Notes: generated from the sequence alone by a model not told the origin. A stretch of DNA of 64,000 nt from Huiozyma naganishii CBS 8797 (GCF_000348985.1 NC_035927.1:248001-312000), one strand, 5' to 3'; shown: positions 36,939 through 46,377, counted from the stretch's first letter. Translations and numbers: made by a program.

Positions 36939-39900
36939 CTAGTGAGCAACCAAGTCGTGCAAACTTTCCGTGTTGGAAAGTGCGCGGCGACGGTTCTCCT
37001 TCAAGTCGATATTCTCAACGCCTTGTTCCGCGGCGTCCACATCTGTCTGGGAGATGACACTCCCAACGCTGCTCCGTGGGGTGTTGCCAGTGCGGACACC
37101 ATTCTTGTGGTGCGTTTTCTCCTCTTCGGACAAATCCAAGACGTGGGCAGTGAAGTTAACCAGGGACTTGGCACTCTTTCTTCTCGCCCACCTTTCGGAC
37201 TTGTGGTCAGTCCTGCCCGTGGCTTCCTGCGCTTGTTCAGCGATGGCTTCTGCCGCAGAAACGGAAGATCTTGGGGTACGTGGCAATCTCACGCAGGATA
37301 GACCGACATCACTGATCCACTTGGAGATCAGTGCGGTCCACCCACATTGATGCGTTGCCCCCAAACCTCTACCGGTGTCACCTTCGAAGTACTCGAAGAA
37401 AGTGATGTAGTCCTTGAAGTGAGGGTCCGTGGACAGGAACTTGGAGTGGTCGCCGCTATAGATGGCACGTTCTCCGTTTTCGTCACGGACGAACAAGTGG
37501 ATCATACGGGAGGCGATCTCTTCCGCAACTTCCGCCAGGTTTAAGTACTCGCCGGACCCAACGGGGCATTCGACCTTGAATTCGGAACCGTAGTACAGGT
37601 AGAATCTTTGCAACGCTTCCACGATCAAGAAAGTGGTTGGGAACCAGATTGGACCTCTCCAGTTGGAGTTACCACCGAACATCCCGGAATCGGATTCACC
37701 GGGCAAGTACTGCACTTTGTAAGTTTGACCACCAACGTTCATTTCGAATGGGTGTTTTTCGTGGTACTTGGACATGGATCTAATACCGTAATCGGACAAG
37801 AACTCGGTCTCGTCCAACAATCTCCTCAAAATTGCCTCCAATCTGTCCTTGGTGACCAAAGCCATCAGCAGTCTTTCGCCGACACCCTTTTTCGACATCG
37901 ATGCGACGTTTCTTTCGAAGATGTCTGGACGGTTGTTGACGAACCAGTCGACTCTCTTCTTGAATCTTGGGAACTGGCTCAAGATACTTGGTTCCAAAGT
38001 CATCGAGGCGTACAGTGGGATCAACCCAACTAGCGATCTGATTGGTAGCTGCGTCTTGTTGTCGGCGCTCCATGAGATGGCGTCGTAGTAGAACTTGTCC
38101 GTGTCGTTCCACAAACTTTGCTTCATGACTTTCTTGATGAGTTCACCGGAGTCTGAGAACTCGTGCGAGTAGTCGAAGGACATGGAGTCACTGATCAATA
38201 GGAAATGTTCGAAGAACTTCGAGGCGATGGACTCGTAGACTCTGTTTTCCTTGGCCAATTCCAAGGCGATGTTCAGCATCTGCAGACAGAAGAACGCCAT
38301 CCAACCAGTGGAGTCAGCCTGTTCCAAAGTACCACCTGTGGGTAAAGGTTCTGATCTGTTGAAGATACCGATGTTGTCGAGACCCAAGAACCCACCTTCG
38401 AAGACGTTTCTACCGTCTCTGTCCTTCCGGTTGACCCACCAGGTGAAGTTCAGCAGCAGCTTTTGGAAGACACTCTCCAAGAAGACACGGTCCTCACGGT
38501 GGTACAAGTTTCTTTCGATCTTGAAGACACGATACACGGCCCAAGCGTGGACCGGTGGGTTGACGTCCTCGAAGTTCCACTCGTACGCTGGGATCTGCCC
38601 GTTAGGGTGCATGTACCACTCTCTTGTCAACAGATCCAACTGGCCCTTGGCAAAATGCGGGTCGATCATGGACAAGGGGATACAGTGGAATGCACTGTCC
38701 CAGGAGGCAAAGAATGGGTACTCCCACTTGTCTGGCATCGACAAGATATCTTCGATGTACAGATGCTTCCATTTCTTGTTTCTCCCATTGGCTCTGTCTG
38801 GAGGTGGGCGTGGCTTAACCTTTGGATCACCGTTGTACCAGTTGTCGTACACGAAGTTGTAGAACTGCTTGGTCCATAGCATACCTGCGAATGCCTGTCT
38901 CTGGATGTTTCTCATCTCGTCGCTGATGGGCAATGGGGTAATTCTCCAGTAGAAGTCATCGGCCTCCTCCTCACGTTGGTCGAAGATGGTGTCGAACTGG
39001 TCCTCGTCGATGACGGCAAGGTCCTCCGCGGGGAAGATCCTGCCCTCCTTGTCATCGGTGTACTTGTACCTGACGGTGACGTACTCCCCCGGTGGGATAT
39101 TTTTGAAGTGGTACACGGCACATGCCTTTGTACCTCTGTTCTCCGGGTTCACTGCGTCCTCGTTCCCGTGGACTAAGTACTCCTCGAATGCGTCCTTAGT
39201 GAACTTTGAAGGGTTCTCCTTCGAGTTGTACAACTTCACCAAGTTGGACTCGTTATCCGTGAACAGCAATTTCGCCTCAACGTCCTCTGCATCCGCGTCA
39301 CCGTCACCTCCAAACCCGCCTGGAGAAGGTTGGAACACGATCTGTGACTTCCCGTACTTCTTGTGCGTAACGTTGATCAAATTCGCAGCGTCGTTGTCTC
39401 TCACCAAGGAGGGTCTCTCCTTGGACTCTGTACCGTCCCAAGCCCAGGTGTTTCTGAAGAAGATCTGTGGCGCAATGTACAGTTCCCCGGCTTCTGTCTT
39501 GGACCTGTTGTGCACGGTAATTCTGAAATTCAAGTCATGTTCATCGTCTGCGTCCTTCGCCATCTCGAAGAAAACGTCGAAATAGGGAGTATCCCCCGTT
39601 TCCTCCTCCTTGAACAGACCATCGACGTCGTAAATCTCGTACTCCATGTCTTGGTACCCTCTCTTCCCGTTCTCCTCGACCAATTGCTCGTAAGGGAACG
39701 CCTTCTTGAACGGGTACTTGTACAGCGCCTTCATGTACGAGTGGGTTGGAGTGTTATCCAAGTAGTAGTACAGCTCCTTGACGTCCTCCCCGTGGTTCCC
39801 CTGCGGGCCAGTCAGCCCAAACAGCCTCTCCTTCAATCTCGAGTCCTTCCCGTTCCACAACGCCAGCGACATACATATGTACTGCCTGTTGTCCGAGACC

Positions 39901-40127
39901 CCGAACAGCCCGTCCTCCCCCCACCGGAACACCCTGCTGTTTGCGTGCTCGAAGGGGAAATTCGCCCACGCGTCACCGTTGTACGAGTAGTCCTCTCTGA
40001 CGGTGGCCCACGCCCTCTCAGAAAGGTATGGCCCCCATTTGTACCAGTACTTCTTGCGTTGTCTGTTCTCCGTGAGTCTTTGCTCCTCGACGGTCGAATC
40101 CGCGAACTCTTCCCTCAATTGTTCCAT
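36939..40127 (-). CDS. GH63-like (six-hairpin) glycosidase family protein (YMR196W ortholog)
   Basis: A 1062-residue protein (S. cerevisiae YMR196W about 1088) resembling mannosylglycerate-hydrolase-like members of glycoside hydrolase family 63. It lacks a signal peptide and is therefore cytosolic, unlike the ER glucosidase Cwh41. The N-terminal beta-rich part includes GDAWANFPFEHANSRVFRWG. The (alpha/alpha)6 barrel follows from about residue 450, with FFASWDSAFHCIPL (an Asp-containing motif typical of the catalytic acid), LDNIGIFNRSEPLPTGG, NWRGPIWFPTTFL and the late block EYFEGDTGRGLGATHQCGW. The substrate is unknown. It is followed upstream by ICY1 as YMR196W follows YMR195W. A phospho-rich tail of about 90 residues ends the protein. 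Confidence 0.85.
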   Translation of the reverse strand: MEQLREEFADSTVEEQRLTENRQRKKYWYKWGPYLSERAWATVREDYSYNGDAWANFPFEHANSRVFRWGEDGLFGVSDNRQYICMSLALWNGKDSRLKERLFGLTGPQGNHGEDVKELYYYLDNTPTHSYMKALYKYPFKKAFPYEQLVEENGKRGYQDMEYEIYDVDGLFKEEETGDTPYFDVFFEMAKDADDEHDLNFRITVHNRSKTEAGELYIAPQIFFRNTWAWDGTESKERPSLVRDNDAANLINVTHKKYGKSQIVFQPSPGGFGGDGDADAEDVEAKLLFTDNESNLVKLYNSKENPSKFTKDAFEEYLVHGNEDAVNPENRGTKACAVYHFKNIPPGEYVTVRYKYTDDKEGRIFPAEDLAVIDEDQFDTIFDQREEEADDFYWRITPLPISDEMRNIQRQAFAGMLWTKQFYNFVYDNWYNGDPKVKPRPPPDRANGRNKKWKHLYIEDILSMPDKWEYPFFASWDSAFHCIPLSMIDPHFAKGQLDLLTREWYMHPNGQIPAYEWNFEDVNPPVHAWAVYRVFKIERNLYHREDRVFLESVFQKLLLNFTWWVNRKDRDGRNVFEGGFLGLDNIGIFNRSEPLPTGGTLEQADSTGWMAFFCLQMLNIALELAKENRVYESIASKFFEHFLLISDSMSFDYSHEFSDSGELIKKVMKQSLWNDTDKFYYDAISWSADNKTQLPIRSLVGLIPLYASMTLEPSILSQFPRFKKRVDWFVNNRPDIFERNVASMSKKGVGERLLMALVTKDRLEAILRRLLDETEFLSDYGIRSMSKYHEKHPFEMNVGGQTYKVQYLPGESDSGMFGGNSNWRGPIWFPTTFLIVEALQRFYLYYGSEFKVECPVGSGEYLNLAEVAEEIASRMIHLFVRDENGERAIYSGDHSKFLSTDPHFKDYITFFEYFEGDTGRGLGATHQCGWTALISKWISDVGLSCVRLPRTPRSSVSAAEAIAEQAQEATGRTDHKSERWARRKSAKSLVNFTAHVLDLSEEEKTHHKNGVRTGNTPRSSVGSVISQTDVDAAEQGVENIDLKENRRRALSNTESLHDLVAH

Positions 40128-40666
40128 CGCGTGGTGGATTTAGCCAACGTAGAGGGGAGACCAGTCGAAAACCCAAGATTACATAACATGTTAACAAGAA
40201 CCCCCGACTCCTTTAAATAGTACACGCCCGAGCAGCCAGGGGAGGGGGGAGGGCAGGACAGGGGGGGGCACCAACTTCAACTACAACCGCTACTACCACT
40301 GCACAGAGATGAAAGAAAGGAGAACTTCGAGAGGGTAAGCCTGCGCGGGTTCCTCTATCTCCCCTATTCCACCTCTTCTCGTTACAGGAAGCCGCTGCAC
40401 AGAAAACCCCGCGGTATTCGCCTCGAGCGAACTCCGCGGTGAATACCGCGGCGAATACTGAGGCGAAAAAGGGGTTGGTGGTCCCCTTCCGCGGCGGTGG
40501 CGGTGGCAAAGATGCAGATGTCATTGTGTTACTTCCCGTGCTACATACTAGAGGGTGCTATGTACTGTGGGAGAGCGGGCGGTGGGGGGGGGGGGGGCGT
40601 CACGTGGGGTATGCACGCCATGCAGTGGGGGTGTTGTGGGTGTGCTCTCTCTCTCTTCTTCTCTGT
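40128..40666 (-). promoter_or_regulatory. YMR196W promoter region, 539 bp, with inverted repeat and STREs
   Basis: No gene is seen. A GC-rich inverted repeat is listed separately at 40409-40451. STRE cores lie at 40470-40474 (AGGGG) and 40483-40487 (CCCCT), with another AGGGG near 40238-40242, fitting stress regulation known for the S. cerevisiae gene. A run of G (about 40586-40597) precedes a single CACGTG near 40601. Confidence 0.55.
40409..40451. repeat. Imperfect 14-bp inverted repeat in YMR196W promoter
   Basis: The left arm CCGCGGTATTCGCC (40409-40422) and right arm GGTGAATACCGCGG (40438-40451) pair at 13 of 14 positions across a 15-nt loop. The half-motif GCGAATA recurs just after the right arm (40451-40457). 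It could be a dimeric transcription-factor site or a hairpin. It lies about 280-325 bp before the YMR196W start. Confidence 0.7.
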
Positions 40667-41053
40667 TTAAAATGAGGACAGCCACACTTTGTAGTTTGTC
40701 TGTGCGGCGTTAGCGTAGTTGTCGTATATACAGGTGGACGGACTGTCCCAGAACGGCTGTGTGTTGCGTGTGGTAGCGGGAGTGCTCGACAAAGCGTACT
40801 GGTCTATCATGTAGTCGTCATCTATCGTCTCGGCAGGGTGTTGGTCTGCCCTGCAAGACGAAAGCAATGGGGATCTCAACATGTCCGGTATATTAATGTC
40901 CTCATTTTCACTGTCCGTTATATCACCACTCGGTACGTCTAGCTCTTTGTTGTGGATATCTTGTAGTAGGCGCTGCTGTAGTGAGAACGCAAACACGTCA
41001 TCCTCACTTACAGAAACCCTACGTGGAATTTGTACCGAACTTACAGTGGCCAT
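40667..41053 (-). CDS. ICY1: ICY1/ICY2 family protein of unknown function
   Basis: A 128-residue protein (S. cerevisiae Icy1 127, Icy2 136). The C-terminus YANAAQTNYKVWLSSF matches the end of Icy1 (YANAAQQNYRLWLSSF as I remember it) almost residue for residue. The N-terminal block DDVFAFSLQQRLLQD may correspond to the conserved DDEVFPLSFANYQ region. The middle is acidic and Ser/Asp-rich. Icy1 interacts with the cytoskeleton in two-hybrid work and is required for viability in chronic rhizopodin-like conditions only in name; its function is unknown. It lies between the YMR196W ortholog and MRPL24, as YMR195W does apart from the missing RPL36A. The start codon directly abuts a (TGCGTG)n repeat. 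Confidence 0.86.
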   Translation of the reverse strand: MATVSSVQIPRRVSVSEDDVFAFSLQQRLLQDIHNKELDVPSGDITDSENEDINIPDMLRSPLLSSCRADQHPAETIDDDYMIDQYALSSTPATTRNTQPFWDSPSTCIYDNYANAAQTNYKVWLSSF

Positions 41054-41104
41054 TGCGTGTGCGTGTGCGTGTGCGTGTGCGTGTGCGTGTGCGTGTGCGT
41101 GTGC
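41054..41104. repeat. Hexanucleotide microsatellite (TGCGTG)n abutting the ICY1 start
   Basis: About 8.5 perfect copies of TGCGTG (CACGCA on the ICY1 strand) end exactly at the ICY1 ATG, so the repeat would be the last part of its 5' leader. Confidence 0.95.
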
Positions 41105-41180
41105 TTGGTTGGGGGGTAAAATAAAATAACAATAAAATCAGATCTGGCAAAAAGACCGAACCCAAGTAGACACACCCACA

Positions 41181-41211
<31 letters not shown>

Positions 41212-41760
41212 GATACACTGTATGCACACACATGGCAAGATAGCCTATGCAACAGCAGTCAAGTCACACACACCTCTTGATGACACATAAAGAAACATAC
41301 ACACTTCCACACTCCACCCCTCTCTATCTCCGCAAGCGGCAGCTGCAACAGCTCCAAACAGCAGAGAGGGACCCGCGGGCCGGCATTCTCCCCCTCCCAC
41401 GCCCCCCCCCCCCACCACCCTCTCAACAAGCCAGCCCGGAGAAAAGAACAGAAGGGAAAGTCAAAGAGAGGGGGGCGTGGCGTGGGGCGGTCACACACAC
41501 GCAGACAGACGCACAGAAAACACCGCATCCGTTTTTTTTTCCCGCGGACATCGCCGGTGTGTGCCATGTGTTGCTGACTGCTCCCGCGACCCCCCTTTCC
41601 CTCTCTCCTCCGCGGCCTGCGCGGCTTCTCTGCGACCCTCACGCTGCCTTGTCCGCTGCTTTTCGCGTGGCGGTGACCGAATAACCTCTGGAATGTTCTC
41701 TGCAGCGCGAGTGCGGGCACCGCGGGACAACAACCCCGCGGGTTGCCGGAGTTTCAGGCC

Positions 41761-41796
41761 CACGGTGCCCACGGTGCCCGCGGTGCCCGCGGAGGG
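41761..41796. repeat. Short tandem 9-bp GC-rich repeat
   Basis: Four units in tandem: CACGGTGCC twice, then CGCGGTGCC and CGCGGAGGG. It sits inside a GC-rich island upstream of ICY1. Confidence 0.85.
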
Positions 41797-42373
41797 TGCA
41801 TGTGCCTGAGAGGGCGTGCCCACGTGTTGCTGAGCGCAAGAGAGTACGAGATTGACAAGCTACAGAGCGGTACGGAGTATGTTTGTGAAGGCATCTAACT
41901 GTTAACTATACTTGCAAAATAATTGCATAGCAAAAGAGGAGACGCGTTCCACACATGGGCCGGAAGAGGAGTGTTTCGTCCTTTGCCGTCCACATCATGG
42001 GTACTATTCTAAGACTAACCGCGAGCACAACAGCTAATGGCAGCTAATGTACCATGCCGTACTGGCCCCCCCCCACAAAATGCCCACCCCGAGAGGAGAG
42101 TATTTTGAGGAAAAAACCAATATAACGTCCACCTGTATTTACGACACGACGCATTGTGACTCTGGGTGTCTAGTTCTTATAAAAGACATTGTATGGTTCT
42201 CTCAGACAGTGCAACAGAGAGGAAACAAGAAAAGATATACTTCACACATACAAAAAAATGATGGGTGCTTATATAAGTTTTTCATTTTGTCGGAAAATGC
42301 TGGCGCAGGCGGGTAACAGAGATGCTCTCATTAGGGTTTTGGTTATGTATTTACATGAGGTGAGGTGACACAG

Positions 42374-43180
42374 CTACTCGGCAGCACCACCGTGCAAGCT
42401 GTTCAGGTCGTACTCGTACTCGTTCAATTTCTCTAGTACTTGCTTCACGTCAAACTTGTAGTACATCTCGCGAAATTTCCGTCTAGTGAAAGTCTGGTTC
42501 CCGAGGGATTCTTGTTCTAGTCGTTCCAATGGGTACAGCAAATGTAGAAGCTTACCCCGCGTACAGTGCACGCTTACCTGTTTACCACCGATTTCACCCT
42601 CAAATTGAGGAACAGAGGGCACCGCCGCCTTCTCCACTGGGGCCCCCTTTTCAAGCGCCTTCAACACATCGTACCGGAGACGCCAACCAAAGGGACCTAG
42701 TTCCTTGACTCGTGCAGGTTTGTCCTTCAACAAGTACCTGTCCAGACCACCCTCTTTACTGATGGTGCGGTACACTTTGGCAGTGAGCCGCATCCTCACT
42801 AATCGGTTCAACGCTTCACTCCACAGTGATTTCCGTATAATGTTGGGCATCCAAGTCCGCCGGATCTTGTGCTTCGATTCGGAAATCCGGTTCCCAAACT
42901 GTTTCACAGCTCCACCGTACAGCCCGCGGCTGCTCTGCTTGAAGACAGTCGGGTCTCCGTACGGGTAGTCAGGGTACTTCAAAGCCTCTCTCGGTATATA
43001 GATGGGACGATCGTCACCAACTCGATACACAGGGCGTTCAGCTACCCTTCGAGATTCAACTAGTCTCCATCCTCTTTGCAAAATGTTCCCCTCACTGCTG
43101 AAGGGACGCTTCGCCAAGAGAAACCCCTTCAGAAACTTTATCGACGTGGGAGTACACTTCCTAGTTGCTAGTATCTCCAT
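42374..43180 (-). CDS. MRPL24: Mitochondrial large-subunit ribosomal protein bL28m (MRPL24)
   Basis: A 268-residue mitochondrial ribosomal protein (S. cerevisiae 258). A basic N-terminus of about 30 residues (ATRKCTPTSIKFLKGFLLAK) is a plausible presequence. The body keeps the family blocks RRVAERPVYRVGDDRPIYIP, LYGGAVKQFGNRISESKHKI, RRTWMPNIIRKSLWSEALNR and TAKVYRTISKEGGLDRYL; the L28 core is the FGNRISESKHKIRRTWMPN part. The order GYL1-MRPL24 on the same strand matches YMR192W-YMR193W. The spacing to the upstream gene is only 121 bp. Confidence 0.92.
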   Translation of the reverse strand: MEILATRKCTPTSIKFLKGFLLAKRPFSSEGNILQRGWRLVESRRVAERPVYRVGDDRPIYIPREALKYPDYPYGDPTVFKQSSRGLYGGAVKQFGNRISESKHKIRRTWMPNIIRKSLWSEALNRLVRMRLTAKVYRTISKEGGLDRYLLKDKPARVKELGPFGWRLRYDVLKALEKGAPVEKAAVPSVPQFEGEIGGKQVSVHCTRGKLLHLLYPLERLEQESLGNQTFTRRKFREMYYKFDVKQVLEKLNEYEYDLNSLHGGAAE

Positions 43181-43301
43181 TGGTTTACTGTTCTGGACCC
43201 GGTCTGTGTTTTCCTATACTTGTATTCATCCTATCGACTTTCCTCCTTTTGGATTCTGTTGGTTTTTTTTTGTTCGATGCTATATGTTTTAGAAGTACAC
43301 A

Positions 43302-45128
43302 CTATTTGAACACTTTCTTCAACCCGTTCCAACCACTGCCCAAGACCTGGCCAGGCAACTTGCTCCCCTGCGTTACAAAGTCCCCCGTGATCTCAACGTA
43401 CTCCTGCTTCTCATTCGCCTCCGTCAATTGAGACACTACACTCTCCAACTGGCTGATCCGGTCCTGTAGGGACAGGTTCTTCTGCATCACTCTCGCGTTC
43501 TTGTCCATCGTCTCATCAAGGTCCTTCTTGATCTCAAAGGGCACAGTGACCGCGTTCTTCTCGTCTAACTCCCGCTGACCCCTGCTGATCTCATGGTTCA
43601 ACTCCATCGATCGCGTCTGCAGTCCAAAATTTTCCTTCTTCACAGCGGCAATCTTCAACTGATTCTGCAAAAGCTCATTAGCAATGTTCACATGCTCGCG
43701 GTTCAAAGAAGAGTAGTCACGCTCCAACGTGCGCACTTGCTTCGTCAGCTCCTGGTTCCGCTGCCGAATGCGGCTCATCTCCTCCCGCATGGCATACTCA
43801 CTCGAGTAAACCTCCTTGTACTCCTCACTGAACTTCACCACGTTCGCTGGATTCAGTGCCCTAATCCCCTGTACAGCTTGCAACAGCTCAGGGATCTGGA
43901 ACCCAGCATCTTTACCAAACACGGAAAGTAGCTCGTCCGTGTCCTTCAGCAGGACCAATAGGTCATCGAACTTCAAAGACATGAAACGGAGCTTGTTAGC
44001 AACTAGCGCAGCGATGTTCACAGAGAAAAGTATTTCAGGGCCCTCCAGGAGCAACAGATCCAACAGGGGCAGTAACCCGACCGTGTGCAGTGTCTTGCAG
44101 GTGGCCAGGGACAGTATCCAATCCTGGTAAAAATTCTTGGAACGGATACCCTCTTGAATGAAATGCGAATACAACTCAAAGTCAGTCTCCTCAAAGATCC
44201 GATCAAAGAGGTAGAAAGTTGGTTTCCAATTGTCGTCGTGAGTAACACTGTCCTCATCAGTGTAGTAACTCCTTATATTGTAATACCGCAAAACGGTGGT
44301 CAGAACCCCAAACGTAAGCAATTCATCCCGGTCACAACCCTTATAGATGCAAATAACCAATTGTAGGAGTTCCGTGCTAAATTTCAGGTTAGAATCCAGG
44401 TTCAGATAGCTCTTCAAAACACGATGAAGTGGATCCACATCTCCGGCATCTGCATTTTCGTCGTCTTTCAAAGATTTTAGCATCGACTCATCGGAATCAC
44501 TCCCCATTGGTTTTGTCGCCAGTGTACGGAACACCTCATCCCAACGATGCAAGCTTTGGAAAGTGATCGATGACCAAACATCTTTCCTCGATCCACTAGG
44601 GATCCCACCATCTATAATGAGCTTATCGTATATCTCCTTGGAACGATTTTTTATTGTGTATTGCGGATGGCTCGCTAAAGACGTCCATATATCAGTGTTT
44701 TGCTCTGGTTCGGACACAGTGTCATCTTTCAGACATTTATTATCATTCTTTAAAGCCATGATATTCTCGGACAGTCTCCACTCCATCAATGTTTCAGGGA
44801 TCGGTTCCGTCGTTGATTTCCCTCTCGCGGGTAGCAGTGGAGGCTGCATGTTGCCCCTCGGTGGTAAGGGAGGTGAAGCAAATACTTCATCAATCTGGTG
44901 GCCCACTTTTTTGAATTCTTCCTCTGCTGGTTTGTTCATTGTACGTTCAGGAGCTGGCGGTACCATTTGCATGTCTTCGAGACTGAATCCAACCTTCGGT
45001 TTAGAGGATTCGATGCTCCCTTGGGGGTTTTCCTCCTTTTGGCTCAACGACACCTCTGACATCGAAGCAGGGACCTCAATTAGAGATGGTTGTTCAAGAT
45101 CGGTGGTGACATTCTTATCGTCGCTCAT
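43302..45128 (-). CDS. GYL1: TBC-domain protein GYL1/GYP5
   Basis: Gyl1 and Gyp5 form a complex at sites of polarised growth that regulates the Rab Ypt1 in ER-Golgi traffic and exocytosis. The first ATG at 45128 (MSDDKNVTTD) gives 608 residues. A Pro-rich stretch (LPPRGNMQPPLLPARG) could bind the SH3 proteins Rvs167 or Abp1. The TBC domain covers about residues 170-390 (GGIPSGSRKDVWSSI near its start) and a long coiled coil fills the C-terminal 140 residues. The usual Gln-finger motif (Y-x-Q-G-M) is not visible: the place reads ELLQLVICIYKGCDRDELL. That suggests a GAP-inactive partner of the Gyl1 type. Synteny is with GYL1 (YMR192W). Confidence 0.88.
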   Translation of the reverse strand: MSDDKNVTTDLEQPSLIEVPASMSEVSLSQKEENPQGSIESSKPKVGFSLEDMQMVPPAPERTMNKPAEEEFKKVGHQIDEVFASPPLPPRGNMQPPLLPARGKSTTEPIPETLMEWRLSENIMALKNDNKCLKDDTVSEPEQNTDIWTSLASHPQYTIKNRSKEIYDKLIIDGGIPSGSRKDVWSSITFQSLHRWDEVFRTLATKPMGSDSDESMLKSLKDDENADAGDVDPLHRVLKSYLNLDSNLKFSTELLQLVICIYKGCDRDELLTFGVLTTVLRYYNIRSYYTDEDSVTHDDNWKPTFYLFDRIFEETDFELYSHFIQEGIRSKNFYQDWILSLATCKTLHTVGLLPLLDLLLLEGPEILFSVNIAALVANKLRFMSLKFDDLLVLLKDTDELLSVFGKDAGFQIPELLQAVQGIRALNPANVVKFSEEYKEVYSSEYAMREEMSRIRQRNQELTKQVRTLERDYSSLNREHVNIANELLQNQLKIAAVKKENFGLQTRSMELNHEISRGQRELDEKNAVTVPFEIKKDLDETMDKNARVMQKNLSLQDRISQLESVVSQLTEANEKQEYVEITGDFVTQGSKLPGQVLGSGWNGLKKVFK

Positions 45129-45388
45129 TATGTTTAACAAATCGGACACAAAAATAAATGCACAACAGTCCCTCCCCTGTCTCGAATCCCTGGACTTCGT
45201 TGACTCCCTAAACAACCAGCCCTTGGAGACAAACAATAACGAGTATCCTGCTATTATTATTTTTTTCCTTATATAATTACGTTGATTTTGAAGGTAGGAA
45301 CAAGAAGTGAAAATCTAGCAAATGAATATTTAAAGCAAAAGGTATACAACTTTATACAACTATATGAATTGATGTATTTGACATCAAA

Positions 45389-46264
45389 TCAATCCGATAA
45401 AACTGGGGAAAATTCCGGGCGACGGTCCACAATGCATAAACTTTCCTCCAGAGAACTTACAGATGGGGAACGCGACAGCGGGAAAGTTTCAGAGTTATCT
45501 GGGTACACTATTCCCTCCACAATGCCCAAATCGGACATCAACAACTCTGTTTCTTGTGGGTCCCGGTTGGGGAAGTGGACTCGTAGTTTGTTGCCGCTCA
45601 TGGACTTTGTAATGGGCAATGATCCGTAGTTATGCAAAATTTTAGCGATGTTGGCTTGTAGGGCATCTAGAGACTGAATCTTAGTCTTCCACGCAATCAG
45701 AGTCGCTTCGTTCAAAAAGTCGAACTGTTGTTGTTCTATCGATGGAATGAGGAACTCAACATAGGCACCGACTGTGCTGTCTCTCTTCATAAGGTTGAAC
45801 ACGTTTATTTTGTTCCTTTCGATATCTATCATATCCTTTACCGATCTCAGTAAACTCTTAATGGCGGTCGCCCTCACTTGCGATGATGCAACGGTGCATC
45901 GAATACACGATGAGAGGTCTAAATGGTGGCTTGAAGGATCTAACGCCAAATTCCAGGGATGCAGTAGTTGTTTAGGTACCTTGTATGGAGACGCATACCA
46001 CAGAGACCGTCTGGGATTGTGCTTGGCGTCCCGATAGCCACTCCGATAAGACACGAGAGAGTATAGTAGTGGCCTCACCGCAAATCCATCGGTCAGAGAG
46101 TATCTAGTAGATAAATTTCTAGCGGTAGATGTTATTTGGGGAACGAGAATTCTCTTTCCGTTGTTAAAGATCCGGGCCCCGATGAGTCTGCTGGCTCTGA
46201 GGTTCATCACCCTTGTTAAAACCTGCAACCTGTTCTTAGCAGCAAGCACAGTCTGTCTAAACAT
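45389..46264 (-). CDS. SPG5: SPG5 ortholog (stationary-phase gene)
   Basis: A 291-residue protein. Its N-terminus is basic and rich in Arg, Ser and Ala (FRQTVLAAKNRLQVLTRVMN, then a second stretch IFNNGKRILVPQITSTARNL) and could be a mitochondrial presequence. S. cerevisiae Spg5 (YMR191W) is needed in stationary phase and has been linked to proteasome assembly; I assign the name by position between SGS1 and GYL1, on the expected strand, because I recognise no domain. The later part has mixed helical segments (RATAIKSLLRSVKDMIDIER) and an acidic Ser-rich tail. Confidence 0.68.
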   Translation of the reverse strand: MFRQTVLAAKNRLQVLTRVMNLRASRLIGARIFNNGKRILVPQITSTARNLSTRYSLTDGFAVRPLLYSLVSYRSGYRDAKHNPRRSLWYASPYKVPKQLLHPWNLALDPSSHHLDLSSCIRCTVASSQVRATAIKSLLRSVKDMIDIERNKINVFNLMKRDSTVGAYVEFLIPSIEQQQFDFLNEATLIAWKTKIQSLDALQANIAKILHNYGSLPITKSMSGNKLRVHFPNRDPQETELLMSDLGIVEGIVYPDNSETFPLSRSPSVSSLEESLCIVDRRPEFSPVLSD

Positions 46265-46377
46265 ATTTCGTCAGTGGCTTGTTCCTCGTTTCCACAACGG
46301 TTGCTGCCGTATCCCGTCTTCGCAGACGTCTTTCGAATCGATGCGCTTCTTACTTCTCTTCTTATTTCTTTTGTAAT

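Larger units (their letters stand above)
41054..42373. other. ICY1-MRPL24 intergenic region, 1.3 kb, no gene seen
   Basis: After the hexamer repeat come (TA)n and (TAGA)n runs at about 41180-41211, a C-run near 41405-41416 and a GC-rich island at about 41340-41830. RPL36A, which lies here in S. cerevisiae, has no trace: no frame resembles the L36 protein. Frames of 110-153 codons on both strands in the GC island have no credible features. In S. cerevisiae the snoRNA snR11 lies near this place; I cannot confirm one here by eye. Confidence 0.5.

Noticed and set aside
36939..40127. GH63-like gene as a horizontally acquired bacterial glycosidase
   Set aside because: Its place beside ICY1 matches S. 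cerevisiae YMR196W, so it is an inherited gene; base composition does not stand out by eye.
39363..40220. 285-codon open frame antisense to the YMR196W ortholog
   Set aside because: It mirrors a real gene with strong domain evidence; the translation is Leu/Val/Arg-biased and has no recognisable motif.
41247..41720. Frames of 110-153 codons on both strands in the ICY1-MRPL24 gap
   Set aside because: They overlap one another in a GC-rich, low-complexity island where stop codons are rare, and none shows a recognisable protein pattern.
45178..45200. tRNA-like B box (TCTCGAATCCC)
   Set aside because: No A box or cloverleaf arms at the right distance; it lies in the GYL1 5' leader.
44563..45276. 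237-codon frame antisense to GYL1
   Set aside because: Shadow of the GYL1 N-terminal region; no features of its own.
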